From Streptomyces xanthophaeus (GTDB lineage: Bacteria > Actinomycetota > Actinomycetes > Streptomycetales > Streptomycetaceae): 64,000 nt of DNA. The notes beneath the pieces were generated by a model. The model did not search any database and was not told where the DNA came from. It saw only the letters and a list, made by a program, of their open reading frames with translations. The position numbers and the translations under genes are program-made. Every line of letters starts with the position of its first letter. Within the stretch, counting starts at the first letter, position 1. Below, piece after piece: positions 45,381-56,105 of the stretch. The stretch is from NCBI RefSeq assembly GCF_000725805.1, contig NZ_JOFT01000017.1, positions 124,001-188,000 on the forward strand. Direction: 5' to 3'.

Positions 45381-46826
45381 TCAGACCGCCGGGACCGGGT
45401 AGGTCGGGTACTCCACCCCGGACACGTGCTGGACCACGCGGATGACCTGGCAGGAGTAGCCGAACTCGTTGTCGTACCAGAGGTAGAGGATCGCGTCGTC
45501 GCCCTCGACCTTGGTGGCGCCCGCGTCGACGATCGAGGCGTGGCGCGAGCCGATGAAGTCGCTCGACACCGCGTCCGGGGCGGTCGTGAAGTCGATCTGG
45601 CGCTTCAGCGGCGAGGTCAGCGACACGTTCCGGAGGTAGTCGAGGACCTCCTCGCGGGTGGTCTCGCGCTTCAGCCGCAGGCTGAGGATGGCGATCGAGA
45701 CGTCCGGCACCGGGACGCGGATCGAGCTGCCGGTGATCCGCGCGTTGAGGTCGGGCAGCGCCTTGGCGACGGCCGAGGCGGCACCGGTCTCGGTCATGAC
45801 CATGTTGAGCGGCGCGGAACGGCCGCGGCGGTCGGAGCTGTGGTAGTTGTCCAGCAGGTTCTGGTCGTTCGTGAACGAGTGGACGGTCTCCACGTGACCG
45901 CGCAGGACGCCGTACTCGTCCGCCATGGCCTTCAGCGGCGGGACGATCGCGTTGGTGGTGCAGGAGGCGCAGGACAGGATCTGCTCGTCCGGCTTGATCG
46001 TGTCGTGGTTGACGCCGTGCACGATGTTCGGGACGTCGCCCTTGCCCGGCGCGGTCAGGACGACCTTCTCGATGCCGGGGCGCAGGTGCTTCGACAGACC
46101 GGCGCGGTCGCGCCACTTGCCGGTGTTGTCGATGAGGATGGCGTCCTTGATGCCGTACGCCGTGTAGTCGACCTCGGACGGGTCGTTGGCGTAGATCACC
46201 TTGATCTCGTTGCCGTTGGCGATGATGGTGCTCTTCGCCTCGTCAACGGTGATCGTGCCCTGGAACTGTCCGTGGATGGAGTCGCGGCGCAGCAGGGAGG
46301 CGCGCTTGACGAGGTCCTGCTCGCCACCCCCGCGGACGACGATGGCGCGCAGGCGCAGGCCGTTGCCCGACCCGGCCTTCTCGATCAGCAGGCGGGCGAC
46401 GAGGCGGCCGATGCGGCCGAAGCCATAGAGGACGACGTCGCGCGACTCGCGGCGCTCGATCTTGTTCGCACCCGTGGCGCCGGCGACGGCCTCCGCGGTG
46501 AACGCCTCGACCGACAGACCGCGGCCGTCGACCTTGTACGTCGCGGCGAGCATGCCGATGTCGATCTGGGAAGGCCCGAGATCGAGGGTGGTGAGGGCCT
46601 GCAGGAACGGCAGGGTCTCGGTGACCGAGAGCTCCTCGCCGTCGATCTGGCGGGCGAATCGGTGGGTCTTGAGAATGCTCACCACGGACTTGTTCACCAG
46701 GGAGCGGCTGTGCAGGACGACCGTGACGTCCCGCTCCCGGTGCAGCTTCCCGATGATCGGGATCATCGACTCCGCGATCTCCTCGCGGTTCTTCCAGTTG
46801 GTGAACGAGTCGTCATTGACAGTCAC
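45381..46826 (-). CDS. gap: Glyceraldehyde-3-phosphate dehydrogenase, long form
   Basis: This 481-aa enzyme oxidises glyceraldehyde-3-phosphate in glycolysis or gluconeogenesis. The Rossmann motif YGFGRIGR is at about 132-139 and the active-site SCASCTTNA (nucleophilic cysteine) at about 285. The usual length is about 335 aa; here about 125 extra N-terminal residues (NDDSFTNWKNREEIAESMIP onward) precede the NAD domain. This long variant is known in actinobacteria and some proteobacteria, and its extension has no assigned role. The GTG at 46826 starts the extension. The gene is single, with a strong terminator. Confidence 0.93.
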   Translation of the reverse strand: MTVNDDSFTNWKNREEIAESMIPIIGKLHRERDVTVVLHSRSLVNKSVVSILKTHRFARQIDGEELSVTETLPFLQALTTLDLGPSQIDIGMLAATYKVDGRGLSVEAFTAEAVAGATGANKIERRESRDVVLYGFGRIGRLVARLLIEKAGSGNGLRLRAIVVRGGGEQDLVKRASLLRRDSIHGQFQGTITVDEAKSTIIANGNEIKVIYANDPSEVDYTAYGIKDAILIDNTGKWRDRAGLSKHLRPGIEKVVLTAPGKGDVPNIVHGVNHDTIKPDEQILSCASCTTNAIVPPLKAMADEYGVLRGHVETVHSFTNDQNLLDNYHSSDRRGRSAPLNMVMTETGAASAVAKALPDLNARITGSSIRVPVPDVSIAILSLRLKRETTREEVLDYLRNVSLTSPLKRQIDFTTAPDAVSSDFIGSRHASIVDAGATKVEGDDAILYLWYDNEFGYSCQVIRVVQHVSGVEYPTYPVPAV

Positions 46827-46857
46827 AGGTTTATCTTTCGAGCTAGGCGGCGCTCAC

Positions 46858-46888
46858 ATGCTAACCCCCCTGTACTTTGATCATTCAA
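46858..46888 (-). promoter_or_regulatory. Possible gap promoter
   Basis: On the minus strand TTGAAT and TAGCAT are separated by 19 bp, about 30-60 bp ahead of the GAPDH start. This fits a housekeeping-type promoter with a slightly long spacer. Sequence alone does not prove it. Confidence 0.35.
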
Positions 46889-46920
46889 ACGGTGCCCCCC
46901 GCCGCGCAGCTTCGTACGAT

Positions 46921-47919
46921 TTACCCGGCCTTGTTCTCGGCGGTCCCGGCGGCCCCGGCGGCCTCCGGGACCCCCTCCGCGCCCGCGGGAACCTCGTGGA
47001 TCCGCCCGTCGACCCCGGCCCGGTAGAGGCGGCCCGCCGAGAAGCCGCGCTCACCCTGCCCGTAGGCGACCTGGGTGGACAGGCGCAGCCCCGACTCCAC
47101 GGCACACAGGCTCCCGCCCTCGGCCCGCCATATCTGCCCCGAGGCGTGGGTGGCGATCAGCGGGCGGCCCCGGCCGTCGAGGGTGAGCCCGTCGGGCAGG
47201 GCGAGCACGTCGGACGCTCCGGCGGAGATCCACCGGCGCGGGTGCGCCGGATCGCCGACGGGAATCCGGTAGAGCCCGGGGGCGACGGTCGTCTGGACCA
47301 CGTAGACCTCGGACCCGTCCGGTGACACGGCGATCCCGTTGGGCTGCGGCACCGCGGCCCAGTGGGGATCGACCCGCCCGTCGGGCGTGACCCGGCCGAT
47401 GCCGCGGCCGCCCAGGGTCGTGGTGTACACGGTGCCGTCGGGGGCGAGGGCCACTCCGTCGATGCCGCCGAGCCCCGAGGCGTAGGTGGAGACCTCGCCG
47501 GACTCCGGATCCACCTCGAGGAGCTTCGACACCGGGAACAGGTCACCGGTGAGCGAGTGGGCCAGGTCGTTGCCCGTACCGACGAGGAGCCGGCCGTCGG
47601 GGCGGACGACGACGCCCCCGTTGGCGCCGATGTCCCCGGTCAGGGCGACCGGGGCGCTGCCGGGCGCGTCGATGCGGTAGACCCGGCCCGTGAAGTACGC
47701 GGTGGCGAACATCCGGCCCCGCCGGTCGACGGCGATCGACTCGACCCAGTCGGGCAGTTGCGCCACCTGCACGGGCGGCGCGGCCGGTGCGCCGGCCGCC
47801 GCGCACGCGGGCGCGGCCGCGGCGGGGACGGGGGCGAGCACGCCCGCGGCCGCCGCCGCGGCCAGCACGCCCGCTGCCGCGTTCCCCGAGAAGGTGTGCA
47901 ACAAGCTGCGCAGCCGCAT
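46921..47919 (-). CDS. Secreted SMP-30/gluconolactonase-like beta-propeller protein
   Basis: This 332-aa protein has an Ala-rich signal peptide (about 1-40) followed by an NHL/SMP-30-type six-bladed propeller, seen as repeats such as IAVDRRGRMFATAYFTGRV, GGVVVRPDGRLLVG, DGVALAPDGTVYTT and NGIAVSPDGSEVYVVQ. A calcium-dependent lactonase or a strictosidine-synthase-like fold is possible; catalytic residues cannot be assigned reliably. The ATG at 47919 follows GGAGGGG. Its stop is 95 bp upstream of the GAPDH start on the same strand. Confidence 0.82.
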   Translation of the reverse strand: MRLRSLLHTFSGNAAAGVLAAAAAAGVLAPVPAAAAPACAAAGAPAAPPVQVAQLPDWVESIAVDRRGRMFATAYFTGRVYRIDAPGSAPVALTGDIGANGGVVVRPDGRLLVGTGNDLAHSLTGDLFPVSKLLEVDPESGEVSTYASGLGGIDGVALAPDGTVYTTTLGGRGIGRVTPDGRVDPHWAAVPQPNGIAVSPDGSEVYVVQTTVAPGLYRIPVGDPAHPRRWISAGASDVLALPDGLTLDGRGRPLIATHASGQIWRAEGGSLCAVESGLRLSTQVAYGQGERGFSAGRLYRAGVDGRIHEVPAGAEGVPEAAGAAGTAENKAG

Positions 47920-48080
47920 GAGTTCCCCTCCGTGGCCACCGCCCCCGCGGCGGCCGGCCGACTCTCGTCGAAGGGGTCCACGATAGGGCCGGGGCCCCCG
48001 GCGCCGCCTGACGTCCGATAAGGGGACCGGAGTTGGCCGTAACCCGGCGGTCCGCGGCTGCGCCCCGCAGATCGCCCGGA

Positions 48081-48548
48081 TCAGCTCTCGCGGGACTCCG
48101 CGAGGTAGGTGCGCGCCAGGGCCCCGGCGCGGGTGAACCAGTCCGTGAGGACGGCGGTCTGCTCCGGCGAGTACTGCGCGAAGAGCTCCGCGAGCAGCAC
48201 GTAGTACGGCTCGTAGACCGCCTTCACGCGCTCGGCCGCGTCCGGGACGGCCACCACCCGCACCCGCCGCCGGTCGGCCGGGTCCGGCCGCCGGGCCACG
48301 AACCCGCCGCGCTCCAGGCGGTTGAGGATCCCGGTGACCGCCCCGGTCGTGACCTGGGCGCGGGCGGCCAGGTCGCCGGCGGTGACCGGATCGTCCCCGG
48401 CCTGCAGGACGTAGGCGAAGCACACCAGGTCCGTGACGCTCAGACCGAGGTTCCGGGCGAACTCCTGCTGGCCGACGATGCTCACCGCGATCAGGTCGTC
48501 CATCGCGCCGATCGCGTCCAGAGCGGTCGCTCCGGGCCTGATCTCCAT
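48081..48548 (-). CDS. MarR-family transcriptional regulator
   Basis: This 155-aa regulator has the winged HTH at about residues 55-110 (TAGDLAARAQVTTGAVTGIL, then NRLERGGFVARRPDPADRRR) between dimerisation helices, the standard MarR plan. The ATG at 48548 faces a palindrome in the divergent intergenic region, so autoregulation and control of the divergent small protein gene are likely. The ligand is unknown. Confidence 0.9.
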   Translation of the reverse strand: MEIRPGATALDAIGAMDDLIAVSIVGQQEFARNLGLSVTDLVCFAYVLQAGDDPVTAGDLAARAQVTTGAVTGILNRLERGGFVARRPDPADRRRVRVVAVPDAAERVKAVYEPYYVLLAELFAQYSPEQTAVLTDWFTRAGALARTYLAESRES

Positions 48549-48578
48549 TGAAATCCCTCACCATCCGTGCGATAAATC

Positions 48579-48593
48579 TCTTAGTTGCTAAGA
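48579..48593. promoter_or_regulatory. Candidate MarR operator
   Basis: The perfect inverted repeat TCTTAG-TTG-CTAAGA lies 31 bp ahead of the MarR start, in the 103-bp divergent gap. Size, spacing and A/T content fit MarR-family sites. Confidence 0.7.
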
Positions 48594-48651
48594 CATTATG
48601 GGTCGGGCAGCGCGGTCGGCGCTGCCCTGCCGGTCACGAGGAGGCAGGCAC

Positions 48652-49014
48652 ATGAGCGCACACCCTTACGACGAAGGCCACACCGTAGCCGGATGGACCG
48701 GTACCGCCGTGGCCACGGTCGGCAGCTCGCTCCTCGCCCTGGGGGTCATCGGCTGGACCCCGGGGCTGTGGCTGGGCGGCGCCGTCACGGTGGCGGCGCT
48801 GCTGATCACCTGGGGCCTGCACCTCTCCGGCTGGGGCAAGGGGCCCGGCCGCCGGCCCGCTGCGCAGTGGCGCATGGGGGTCAAGGACACGTCGGCGCGC
48901 CGGGGGCACGAGGACTGCCTCGGCTGCCGGCTGGCGGGTCGGGGCCCGTCCGCCGCAGCAGCGGACCCCGGGGCCCTCGTCGTCCCGCGCAGCGCGCCCG
49001 ACCTCGCCTCCTGA
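48652..49014 (+). CDS. Small two-helix membrane protein
   Basis: This 120-aa protein begins HPYDEGHTVAGWTGTAVAT, has two membrane segments (about 13-35 and 40-60) and a polar tail with a CLGC pair (HEDCLGCRLAG) that might bind metal. I know similar small proteins only as hypothetical Streptomyces membrane proteins. The ATG at 48652 follows GAGGAGG. It is divergent from the MarR gene and probably under its control. Confidence 0.75.
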   Translation: MSAHPYDEGHTVAGWTGTAVATVGSSLLALGVIGWTPGLWLGGAVTVAALLITWGLHLSGWGKGPGRRPAAQWRMGVKDTSARRGHEDCLGCRLAGRGPSAAAADPGALVVPRSAPDLAS

Positions 49015-49136
49015 GGCGGTTCCTCCGTAGCCGCTGGGCTCAGCGCGCCGCGACGGCCCATCCGTGCTGTGCTCGAAGGGGGACTTCACGACACGGGGGG
49101 GGACCCAGGACGAGCCGAGCGAGCCGAGGAGGAACC

Positions 49137-49571
49137 ATGAACAGGAACCTGCGGGCCCGGGACATCATGAGCGAGGGCGTGCAGTGCATCCGGGAGGACC
49201 AGTCCCTGGTGGAGGCCTCGCGCATGATGCGCGACCTGAACGTCGGGTGCCTGCCCATCTGCGGCGCCGACGAGCGCCTCCAGGGCCTGATCACCGACCG
49301 GGACATCGTGATCAAGTGCTGTGCCGAGGGCATGGACCCCTCCCGGATGCGCGCCGGTGAACTGAGCGGGACCCTGCACTGGATCGACGCCGAGGCCAAC
49401 GCGCAGGAAGCGGTGGACACGATGGAGATCCACCAGATCAAGCGGCTGCCCGTGATCGACGTGGCCGGCGGCCACCGCCTCGTCGGCATGATCACCGAGG
49501 CCAACCTGGCGAAGAACCTCTCCGACGAGGACATCGCCGAATTCGCCGTTCGCGTCTACGCCGCCAACTGA
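49137..49571 (+). CDS. CBS-domain protein
   Basis: This 144-aa protein consists of two CBS motifs forming one Bateman module: DIMSEGVQCIREDQSLVEAS, then LQGLITDRDIVIKC, and the second with HQIKRLPVIDVAG and VGMITEANLA. Such proteins bind adenosine nucleotides and modulate partners. ATG 49137 has GAGGAGG just upstream. It ends 18 bp before the flavin oxidase gene, so the two may be co-transcribed. Confidence 0.9.
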   Translation: MNRNLRARDIMSEGVQCIREDQSLVEASRMMRDLNVGCLPICGADERLQGLITDRDIVIKCCAEGMDPSRMRAGELSGTLHWIDAEANAQEAVDTMEIHQIKRLPVIDVAGGHRLVGMITEANLAKNLSDEDIAEFAVRVYAAN

Positions 49572-49589
49572 CCGGGCAGGAGCACGGCC

Positions 49590-50960
49590 ATGGGCACCCT
49601 CTCCATAGACCGACTGCGCGAACGCGTGCGCGGGCCGGTCGTCACCCCTGACGACGAGGGGTACGACGAGGCCCGCACGGTCCACAACGCGATGATCGAC
49701 AAGCGGCCGTCCGCCGTGGTGCGCTGCGCCAATGCCGGGGACGTCATGGCCGCCGTCGACTTCGCCCGCGCCAACGGGCTCGACCTCGCGGTGCGGGGCG
49801 GTGGACACAGCGTTCCCGGCTTCGGCACCTGCGACGGCGGCCTGGTGGCCGACCTGTCCGCGATGCGCGGGGTCCGCGTCGACCCCGTACACCGCACGGC
49901 CCGCGCCGAGGGCGGCGCCACCTGGGGCGACTTCAACGCGGCGACGCACGCCTTCGGCCTCGCCACGACCGGCGGGATCATCTCCACCACCGGCGTCGGC
50001 GGGCTCACCCTCGGCGGCGGCATCGGCTACCTCGCCCGCGGGCTGGGGCTGAGCTGCGACAACCTCGTCTCGGCCGATGTGGTGACCGCGGACGGCCGGC
50101 TCCTCGTCGCCAGCGAGCAGGAGCACGCGGACCTCTTCTGGGCGCTGCGCGGAGGCGGCGGCAACTTCGGCGCCGTGACCTCCTTCGAATTCGCCCTGGC
50201 CCCCGTCAAGGAGGTCTACGGCGGACCGATCCTCTACGAGATCGGCAGCGCGGGCGCCGTACTGCGCGCCTTCCGCGAGCTGATCGCCGACGCACCCGAA
50301 CAGCTCGGCGCCTTCCCGGCCTTCCAGATCGCCCCGCCGCTCCCGTTCATCCCGGCGGACCGGCACGGCGAGCCCTTCATCCTGATCGTGGCGTGCTGGT
50401 CGGGACCGGTGGAGGAGGGCGAGCGGGCCCTGCAGCCGTTCCACGACTTCGCACCGGTGGTCGCCGAGCACGTCGGCCCCATGCCGTACCCGGCGCTCAA
50501 CAGCGCCTTCGACGCGCTCGTGCCGCCCGGCCTCCAGCACTACTGGAAGGCCAACTTCGTGACCGAGCTCAGCGACGACGCCATCGACGCGCACACCCGG
50601 CACGGGCCGCTCGTCCCCGCGGTGAACTCCACGGTCCACATCTACCCGATCAACGGCGCCTGTCACCGCGTCGCCGCCGATGCGACGGCGTTCGCCTACC
50701 GCGACGCCTCGTTCGCCACCGTCATCGCCGGCATGTGGCCCGACCCCGCGGACAACGAGGCCAACACCGCCTGGGTCCGCGACTACTACGAGGCGACGGC
50801 CCCGCACTCCGAGGAGGGCGGCTACGTCAACTTCATGGCCGGGGACGACCAGTCCCGGATCAGGGCCAACTACAAGGGCAACTACGACCGCCTGGTCGCG
50901 GTCAAGCGCAGCTACGACCCGGGGAACCTGTTCCACCTGAACCAGAACATCCAGCCCTGA
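49590..50960 (+). CDS. FAD-linked (BBE-type) oxidoreductase
   Basis: This 456-aa flavoenzyme has the FAD-binding PCMH domain (about 35-205) with RGGGHSVPG, whose histidine is the usual 8-alpha covalent FAD site, and LGGGIGYLARGLGL. The berberine-bridge C-terminus ends with YDPGNLFHLNQNIQP. The second (cysteinyl) FAD link is not evident in the usual position, so attachment is probably monocovalent. It has no signal peptide. The substrate, probably a sugar or an aromatic alcohol, is unknown. The ATG at 49590 is 18 bp after the CBS gene. Confidence 0.9.
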   Translation: MGTLSIDRLRERVRGPVVTPDDEGYDEARTVHNAMIDKRPSAVVRCANAGDVMAAVDFARANGLDLAVRGGGHSVPGFGTCDGGLVADLSAMRGVRVDPVHRTARAEGGATWGDFNAATHAFGLATTGGIISTTGVGGLTLGGGIGYLARGLGLSCDNLVSADVVTADGRLLVASEQEHADLFWALRGGGGNFGAVTSFEFALAPVKEVYGGPILYEIGSAGAVLRAFRELIADAPEQLGAFPAFQIAPPLPFIPADRHGEPFILIVACWSGPVEEGERALQPFHDFAPVVAEHVGPMPYPALNSAFDALVPPGLQHYWKANFVTELSDDAIDAHTRHGPLVPAVNSTVHIYPINGACHRVAADATAFAYRDASFATVIAGMWPDPADNEANTAWVRDYYEATAPHSEEGGYVNFMAGDDQSRIRANYKGNYDRLVAVKRSYDPGNLFHLNQNIQP

Positions 50961-53048
<2,088 letters not shown>

Positions 53049-53070
53049 CACCGCGTACGCGAAGGCGGCG

Positions 53071-53110
53071 CGCGGGAGCCCACACCCCCGGCGGGGTGTG
53101 GGCTCCCGCG
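53071..53110. terminator. Terminator, 18-bp stem
   Basis: A perfect 18-bp stem starting CGCGGGAGCCCACACCCC with a CGGC loop lies 22 bp after the serine-hydrolase stop. It separates that gene from the PLP/sulfur operon. Confidence 0.9.
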
Positions 53111-53313
53111 TTTCCCGCCGGGCGGATCCATCCCGTCTCCTGGCCCTTCCCGGACCGGTGCGGGACCCGCGACCGTACCGATCCGGCCGTCCGGCGGCGT
53201 GTTGCAGTCCCTCCGGCGTCCGGCCGGGGTGCAAAGGGCCCGGTGAGGGTTACGGTCGTACGGCCGTTTTGCCGAAACCGGTACGTATTCCTCGTCGGGG
53301 AGGAACAGCTGGG

Positions 53314-54783
53314 ATGAGCGACGCACCTCTGTACCTGGAACCACGGCTGGCACCACGTCTGGCGTCCCTGCTGGACACGTCCGGCTTGCCGCACGCCCTC
53401 GTGGACGGGCTCGGATCGCCCCTGAACCTGGTCCTGCCGGAGCAGTTCGCGCAGAACGCGGCGGAGTTCCACTCCGTCCTCGGACGCCGGCGGCTCGGCG
53501 GCCGGATCTACTTCGCCCACAAGGCCAACCGCTCCAGCGCCCTGGTGCGGCGGCTCTGCGCCACGGGCGCCGCCCTCGACGCCGCCTCGCTCGGCGAGTT
53601 GCAGCACGCGCTGGCCTCGGGGTTCACCGGTGACCGGATCATGGTGACCGGTCCGAAGGACCCCGAGTTCCTGTGGCTCGCCGCGCGCTGCGGGGCGACG
53701 GTCAATGCCGACGGGGCCGGGGAACTGGAGGCCGCCGCCGCCCTCGTCGGCGCGTACGGGCTGCCGCGGCTGCGGGTGCTGCTGCGGCTGTCGGGCTTCG
53801 AGGTCTCCGGCGTGCGGGTGCTGTCGCGGCGCAGCCGCTTCGGGACCTCCGTCAAGGACCTGGACGCCCTGCTCGACGTGCTCGGACGCCACCGGGACGC
53901 GCTGGAACCGGTCGGGGTCGGCTACCACCTGGACACCACGAGCCTGGACGAGAAGGCGGCGGCCCTGGAGGGATGCCTGCGGGCCGTCGAGGAGTTACGG
54001 CTCCGCGGGTTCCAGCCGCACGTCGTCGACGTCGGGGGCGGCTTCGGCGTCAACTACCTGGCCCACGCAGCCCAGTGGGAGCGCTACACCACCGAGCTCA
54101 CCCGCGCCGTGACGGGGCGGCGGCCCCCGCTGACCTGGGGAGGCCACGCGTACGGGCTGCGCGTGGAGAACGGCACCGTCAAGGGGGCGCTGGGGCTGTA
54201 CCCCGCGCACCGCCCCCTCGCCGGGCCCGGCTACCTCGACGAGCTGCTCTCCCTGCCCGCGCCCACCCTCGGGCGACCGCTGGGCACGCTGCTCCTGGAG
54301 AGCCTGTGCGACCTGTACGCGGAACCGGGCCGGGCCCTGACGGACCAGTGCGGGGTCACCCTCGGCCGGGTGCTGGAGGTACGGCCCGACGCGGAGGGCG
54401 GACCGCACCTCGTGCGTCTGGCGCTGAACGCGGGGGACGTAGGCCTGGAGGACCACGGCGTCCTGGTGGATCCGGTGCTCCTGCGCCGCGGGAGCACCCC
54501 GCCCGGTCCGGGCGGCCCGGTCGGCGTGCACCTCCTGGGCAACCTCTGCCTGGAGGCCGACCTGATCACCCGCCGGACGGTGTTCCTGCCCGCGCTGCCG
54601 GATCCCGGCGACCTGCTGGCCTTCGCCAACACCGCCGGGTACTGCATGGACTTCACCGCCACCGGGGCGCAGCGGCAGCCCACGGCGCGCAAGGTGGCCG
54701 TGGAGGAGGTGGACGGCACCTGGCGCTGGTGCCTCGACGAGGAGTACTGGCCGGTCACACGTTCGGGGGGACGGTACGCATGA
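53314..54783 (+). CDS. Y4yA-like fold-type III PLP decarboxylase
   Basis: This 489-aa enzyme of the ornithine/diaminopimelate decarboxylase superfamily has the PLP lysine at K70 (YFAHKAN), the phosphate-binding loop DVGGGFGVNY (239-248), EPGR at 337-340, the partner-active-site motif C412-LEAD (CxxxD) and AGYCMDF near 441-447. All catalytic landmarks are present, so amino-acid decarboxylation is expected. It resembles the NGR234 Y4yA group and SbnH rather than LysA. Codon 228 (53995-53997) is TTA, a possible bldA checkpoint for the operon. The ATG at 53314 is chosen because similarity begins there; the frame is open upstream. It overlaps the next gene by 4 bp. Confidence 0.88.
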   Translation: MSDAPLYLEPRLAPRLASLLDTSGLPHALVDGLGSPLNLVLPEQFAQNAAEFHSVLGRRRLGGRIYFAHKANRSSALVRRLCATGAALDAASLGELQHALASGFTGDRIMVTGPKDPEFLWLAARCGATVNADGAGELEAAAALVGAYGLPRLRVLLRLSGFEVSGVRVLSRRSRFGTSVKDLDALLDVLGRHRDALEPVGVGYHLDTTSLDEKAAALEGCLRAVEELRLRGFQPHVVDVGGGFGVNYLAHAAQWERYTTELTRAVTGRRPPLTWGGHAYGLRVENGTVKGALGLYPAHRPLAGPGYLDELLSLPAPTLGRPLGTLLLESLCDLYAEPGRALTDQCGVTLGRVLEVRPDAEGGPHLVRLALNAGDVGLEDHGVLVDPVLLRRGSTPPGPGGPVGVHLLGNLCLEADLITRRTVFLPALPDPGDLLAFANTAGYCMDFTATGAQRQPTARKVAVEEVDGTWRWCLDEEYWPVTRSGGRYA

Positions 54784-56105
54784 GGTACGAGAACATCACC
54801 GACGCCATCGGCAACACCCCGCTGGTCCGCATCGATCCGGCCGTGCACGGACTGCGGCACATCGACCTGTACGCCAAGCTGGAGATGCTCAACCCCTTCG
54901 GGTCGCTGAAGGACCGGGCCGCCTGGAACATGGTCCGCGGCCGCCTGCCCGGGGCCGGGGAGCGCGGCGAGACGGTCGTCGAACTGTCCAGCGGCAACAC
55001 CGCCAAGGCCCTGGCCCTGATCGCCGGGATGCACGGGCTGCCGTTCAAGAGCGTCACCAACCGCATGCGCGTCCCCGAGATCAAGGACCTGCTCCTGCTG
55101 CTGGGCGCCGAGATCGAGGAACTCCCGGGCCGCAGCGAGTGCCTGGACCCCACCGACACCGAGGATCCGCTGACCCTCTTCCACCAGCAGCTCGGCCGTA
55201 CGGGCGGCGCGCACCTCCACACGGACCAGTACTTCAACGCCCTCAACACCGCGGCGCACGCGACGGGTACCGGTCCGGAGATCGTGGCCGATCTGGACGG
55301 GCGGGCACCGGACTGGTTCATCGCCTGCGTGGGCACCGCCGGTTCCTCGACGGGGGTGGCCTCGGCGCTGCGCGCCCACGACCCGGCCGTGCGGGTCGTC
55401 GGTCTGGTCGGGGAGAAGTCCGACTTCATCCCCGGCATCCGCACCATCGACGAGGTCCAGGAGGTCGGCATCTTCGACCCGGCCACCTACGACGCGATCG
55501 AGCCGGTGAGCGCGGACGAGGCCCTCGACGGCATGCTGACGCTGCTGCGCCGCTGCGGGCTGCTCGCCGGGCCGACGGGCGGGGCGGCGTACTCCGGGGC
55601 CGTGCGCCACCTGCGGCCGCTGGACCGCGAGAGCGGCGGACCGGGGCGCAGGACCGCGGTCTTCATCGTCTGCGACCGGGTGGAGAGCTATCTCGGCTAC
55701 GTGCGCCGGCGCCGCCCGGAGCTGCTGGGCGGGCCCGCGGTGCGCAACTCGGTGGCCGCGCTCACCGAGGCGGAGGTCGCTTCGGCTTCCGTGATCGAGG
55801 TCGCCGACGCGCGCAAGTGGCTGGAGGAGAGCCGTCCGCTGGTGGTCGACCTGCGCGGCCCGTTCGCGTACGCCGCGCTGCACATCGAGGGTTCGGTGAA
55901 CATCGTGGACGAGCTCTTCGACGAACTCCTGCGGGGCGGCATGCCCTTCGGCAGGCGGCAGCCGGTGCTGCTGGCCTGCCCGGTCGGCGAGAAGTCCGCC
56001 CGGTACGCGGCCCTGCTGACGCGGATGGGGCATCACGACGTACGCAGTCTCGCGGGCGGCATCGTGGCCTGGCGGGACGCCGGGGCGCCTCTGGTGCGTG
56101 ACTGA
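54780..56105 (+). CDS. Cysteine-synthase-like PLP enzyme fused to rhodanese
   Basis: This 441-aa fusion has an N-terminal fold-type II PLP domain (about 1-300) with K44 in GSLKDRAA, the substrate loop SSGNT (70-74) and the phosphate-binding glycines in GTAGSSTG. The C-terminal rhodanese domain (about 330-441) has its catalytic Cys400 in the loop CPVGEKS. The first domain would add a nucleophile to an activated serine or an aminoacrylate; the second carries sulfur as a persulfide. It overlaps the decarboxylase by ATGA and the desulfurase by 8 bp, so all three are made together. The closest known pairing is the SbnA/SbnH logic of staphyloferrin B, but the rhodanese points to sulfur chemistry. 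Confidence 0.9.
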   Translation: MRYENITDAIGNTPLVRIDPAVHGLRHIDLYAKLEMLNPFGSLKDRAAWNMVRGRLPGAGERGETVVELSSGNTAKALALIAGMHGLPFKSVTNRMRVPEIKDLLLLLGAEIEELPGRSECLDPTDTEDPLTLFHQQLGRTGGAHLHTDQYFNALNTAAHATGTGPEIVADLDGRAPDWFIACVGTAGSSTGVASALRAHDPAVRVVGLVGEKSDFIPGIRTIDEVQEVGIFDPATYDAIEPVSADEALDGMLTLLRRCGLLAGPTGGAAYSGAVRHLRPLDRESGGPGRRTAVFIVCDRVESYLGYVRRRRPELLGGPAVRNSVAALTEAEVASASVIEVADARKWLEESRPLVVDLRGPFAYAALHIEGSVNIVDELFDELLRGGMPFGRRQPVLLACPVGEKSARYAALLTRMGHHDVRSLAGGIVAWRDAGAPLVRD

